Of a stretch of DNA of 64,000 bases, positions 62,991 through 64,000 are shown piece after piece. The first letter of the stretch is position 1, and each line of letters opens with the position of its first letter. A program made the position numbers and the translations under genes. The stretch lies in contig CM066326.1 of assembly GCA_033807775.1 (NCBI GenBank), forward strand, positions 91,612,873 to 91,676,872. The letters are read 5' to 3'. Below the pieces are notes generated by a model, which worked only from the letters and a program-made list of their open reading frames with translations, did not search any database and was not told the DNA's origin. The stretch comes from Saussurea involucrata (lineage: Eukaryota > Streptophyta > Magnoliopsida > Asterales > Asteraceae).

Positions 62991-64000
62991 TGTAATAACC
63001 GAGATTTTTAATTTGAAAGGTTAAGTTTCATGGAGAAATTCGCAAAGTCGAAGGTTTGGGGTCGGTTTTGGAAATTGAGAAAGAAGGTATAAAAACCCTT
63101 TTTATAGCACAAAGCCCTAGAAATCAGTCATGTGTGTGTGGCAGCTGGTAGCAGGGAAGAAGAAGATGGTTTCAATCGAGTTTGGGAAGAAGGAAGATGA
63201 GGACGGTTCCAATCGTTTTGGGATTCAAGCAAACAATCAGCACAAGGTAATTCCTACCCTATTCTCAGTAATCTTATGTTCTTAGCATCAGAGTATTTGG
63301 ACAGAAATTTAGAAAGTTGATAATCTGTTTGACTCATAAGAGTGCAGGTTACGGCTTATTAATCGTATTAAGAGATTTATGGAGTTAGAACAAACGATTG
63401 ATTGGTAAAAAGACCTAATAATTGGTGGTTAAGGATTATTAGTACTATTGAATATCGCATTGCCTAATGGCGATTGCGAGAGTTCGAAATGCCGAGTCCG
63501 TAAGTTAGATCCGGAATTTTTTAGAACCGGAGTCCTCCAAAGAGAGATCCGGAATTTGGTTGAGTCGAGAGGATCCGGAATCCCCAAGGTGGGATCCGGA
63601 ATTGAGATAGGCTAGATAGATCCGGAACCGATGCACTGATCCGGAACTCCAATTAGATCTGGAACTCCAATATGATCCGGAGTTTGGGCCCTTTGACTTT
63701 GGATCCTGTAACACCCCGCTTACCACGACACAATATTGTCCGCTTTGCCCCACTGGCTCACGGCTTTGTTCTTGGCGACCTGGCAAGGACTTCGCAAGGA
63801 CTTTGTTGGGAACTGAAGATATGCTAAGTATGGTTAGTACTGCTAAGTCTTCATTACTACTGCCAGTTCTTCGTTACTACTGCTGGACAAGGTTACTGCT
63901 GCTAGATGAAGTTAATGCTGCTAGAAGAAGTTAATACTGCTAGACGAAGTTAGTGCTGCTAGACCAATTTACTACTGCTAGACATGGTTAGTACTGCTGA
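62991..64000 (+). mobile_element. Start of another LTR, interrupted by a second LTR-like sequence
   Basis: Begins TGTAATAACCGAG at 62991, in the style of the other gypsy LTRs, with a GATCCGGAA cluster at 63508-63700. At about 63707 a new start TGTAACACCCC begins and runs to the window edge. No ends on the right are available. Confidence 0.6.
63826..64000. repeat. 19 bp minisatellite at the window edge
   Basis: CTGCTAGA-GAAGTTA-T units repeat with period 19 and moderate divergence through to 64000. Confidence 0.8.

Noticed and set aside
63505..63786. 93-codon minus frame near the window end
   Set aside because: Ser-Gly-rich translation of the GATCCGGAA repeat cluster, crossing an LTR junction.

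Overview
This is nuclear DNA of a flowering plant, most likely a eudicot. It has one intron-rich housekeeping gene, GT-AG introns filled with MITEs, dense nested LTR retrotransposons primed by initiator tRNA-Met, and a Helitron. Asteraceae is a guess from overall repeat style and is not demonstrated.

Region 1 (1-22240, minus strand): the nuclear gene for the mitochondrial biotin-carrying alpha subunit of 3-methylcrotonyl-CoA carboxylase (MCCA), which acts in leucine breakdown. I placed 15 exons by hand. All junctions are GT-AG, all phases agree, and the biotin-carboxylase and biotinyl domains are complete. Its roughly 18 kb span is due to repeats: a 4.9 kb Ty1/copia element with two identical 136 bp LTRs in intron 6, a 52 bp minisatellite touching the exon 7 splice donor, and many MITEs. 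1-3821 is repeat-rich sequence downstream of the gene.

Region 2 (22244-39770): a short tandem duplication, then a Ty3/gypsy-type element on the minus strand (E1, 23076-37738) holding a nested, younger plus-strand element (E2, 28576-37026, TSD AGTCA). Both have internal regions almost without open frames but sharing colinear sequence. E2 keeps a remnant of an integrase chromodomain. E1 ends in a truncated LTR joined through a 28 bp copied filler to a second copy of E1's left flank plus a solo LTR (38105-39764).

Region 3 (39770-59140): a stretch that begins with a Helitron-like 5' end (40617) and contains a truncated, exon-skipped fragment of an ANTH/PICALM-type clathrin assembly gene (57716-58845). 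It is split by a copia element lacking most of gag and RNase H (40769-47337, TSD CCTTC) and by a minus-strand gypsy element with gag and a protease remnant but no further pol (E3, 48363-57402, TSD TTGTT). E3 itself holds two nested solo LTRs (50472-52162, TSD GGTAT; 54379-56281, TSD ATATA).

Region 4 (59141-64000): a non-autonomous Helitron with a perfect 3' hairpin and CTAG end (59141-60913), an array of diverged repeats carrying evenly spaced promoter-like motifs (59550-62990), and the start of another LTR element (62991 on) interrupted by a further LTR-like sequence and a 19 bp minisatellite.

The most unusual signal is shared LTR architecture. LTRs that otherwise differ carry (a) a cluster of CCGG-containing short motifs about 500-900 bp from the LTR start and (b) a small hairpin 270-315 bp before the LTR end whose stem changes sequence between families while staying paired.
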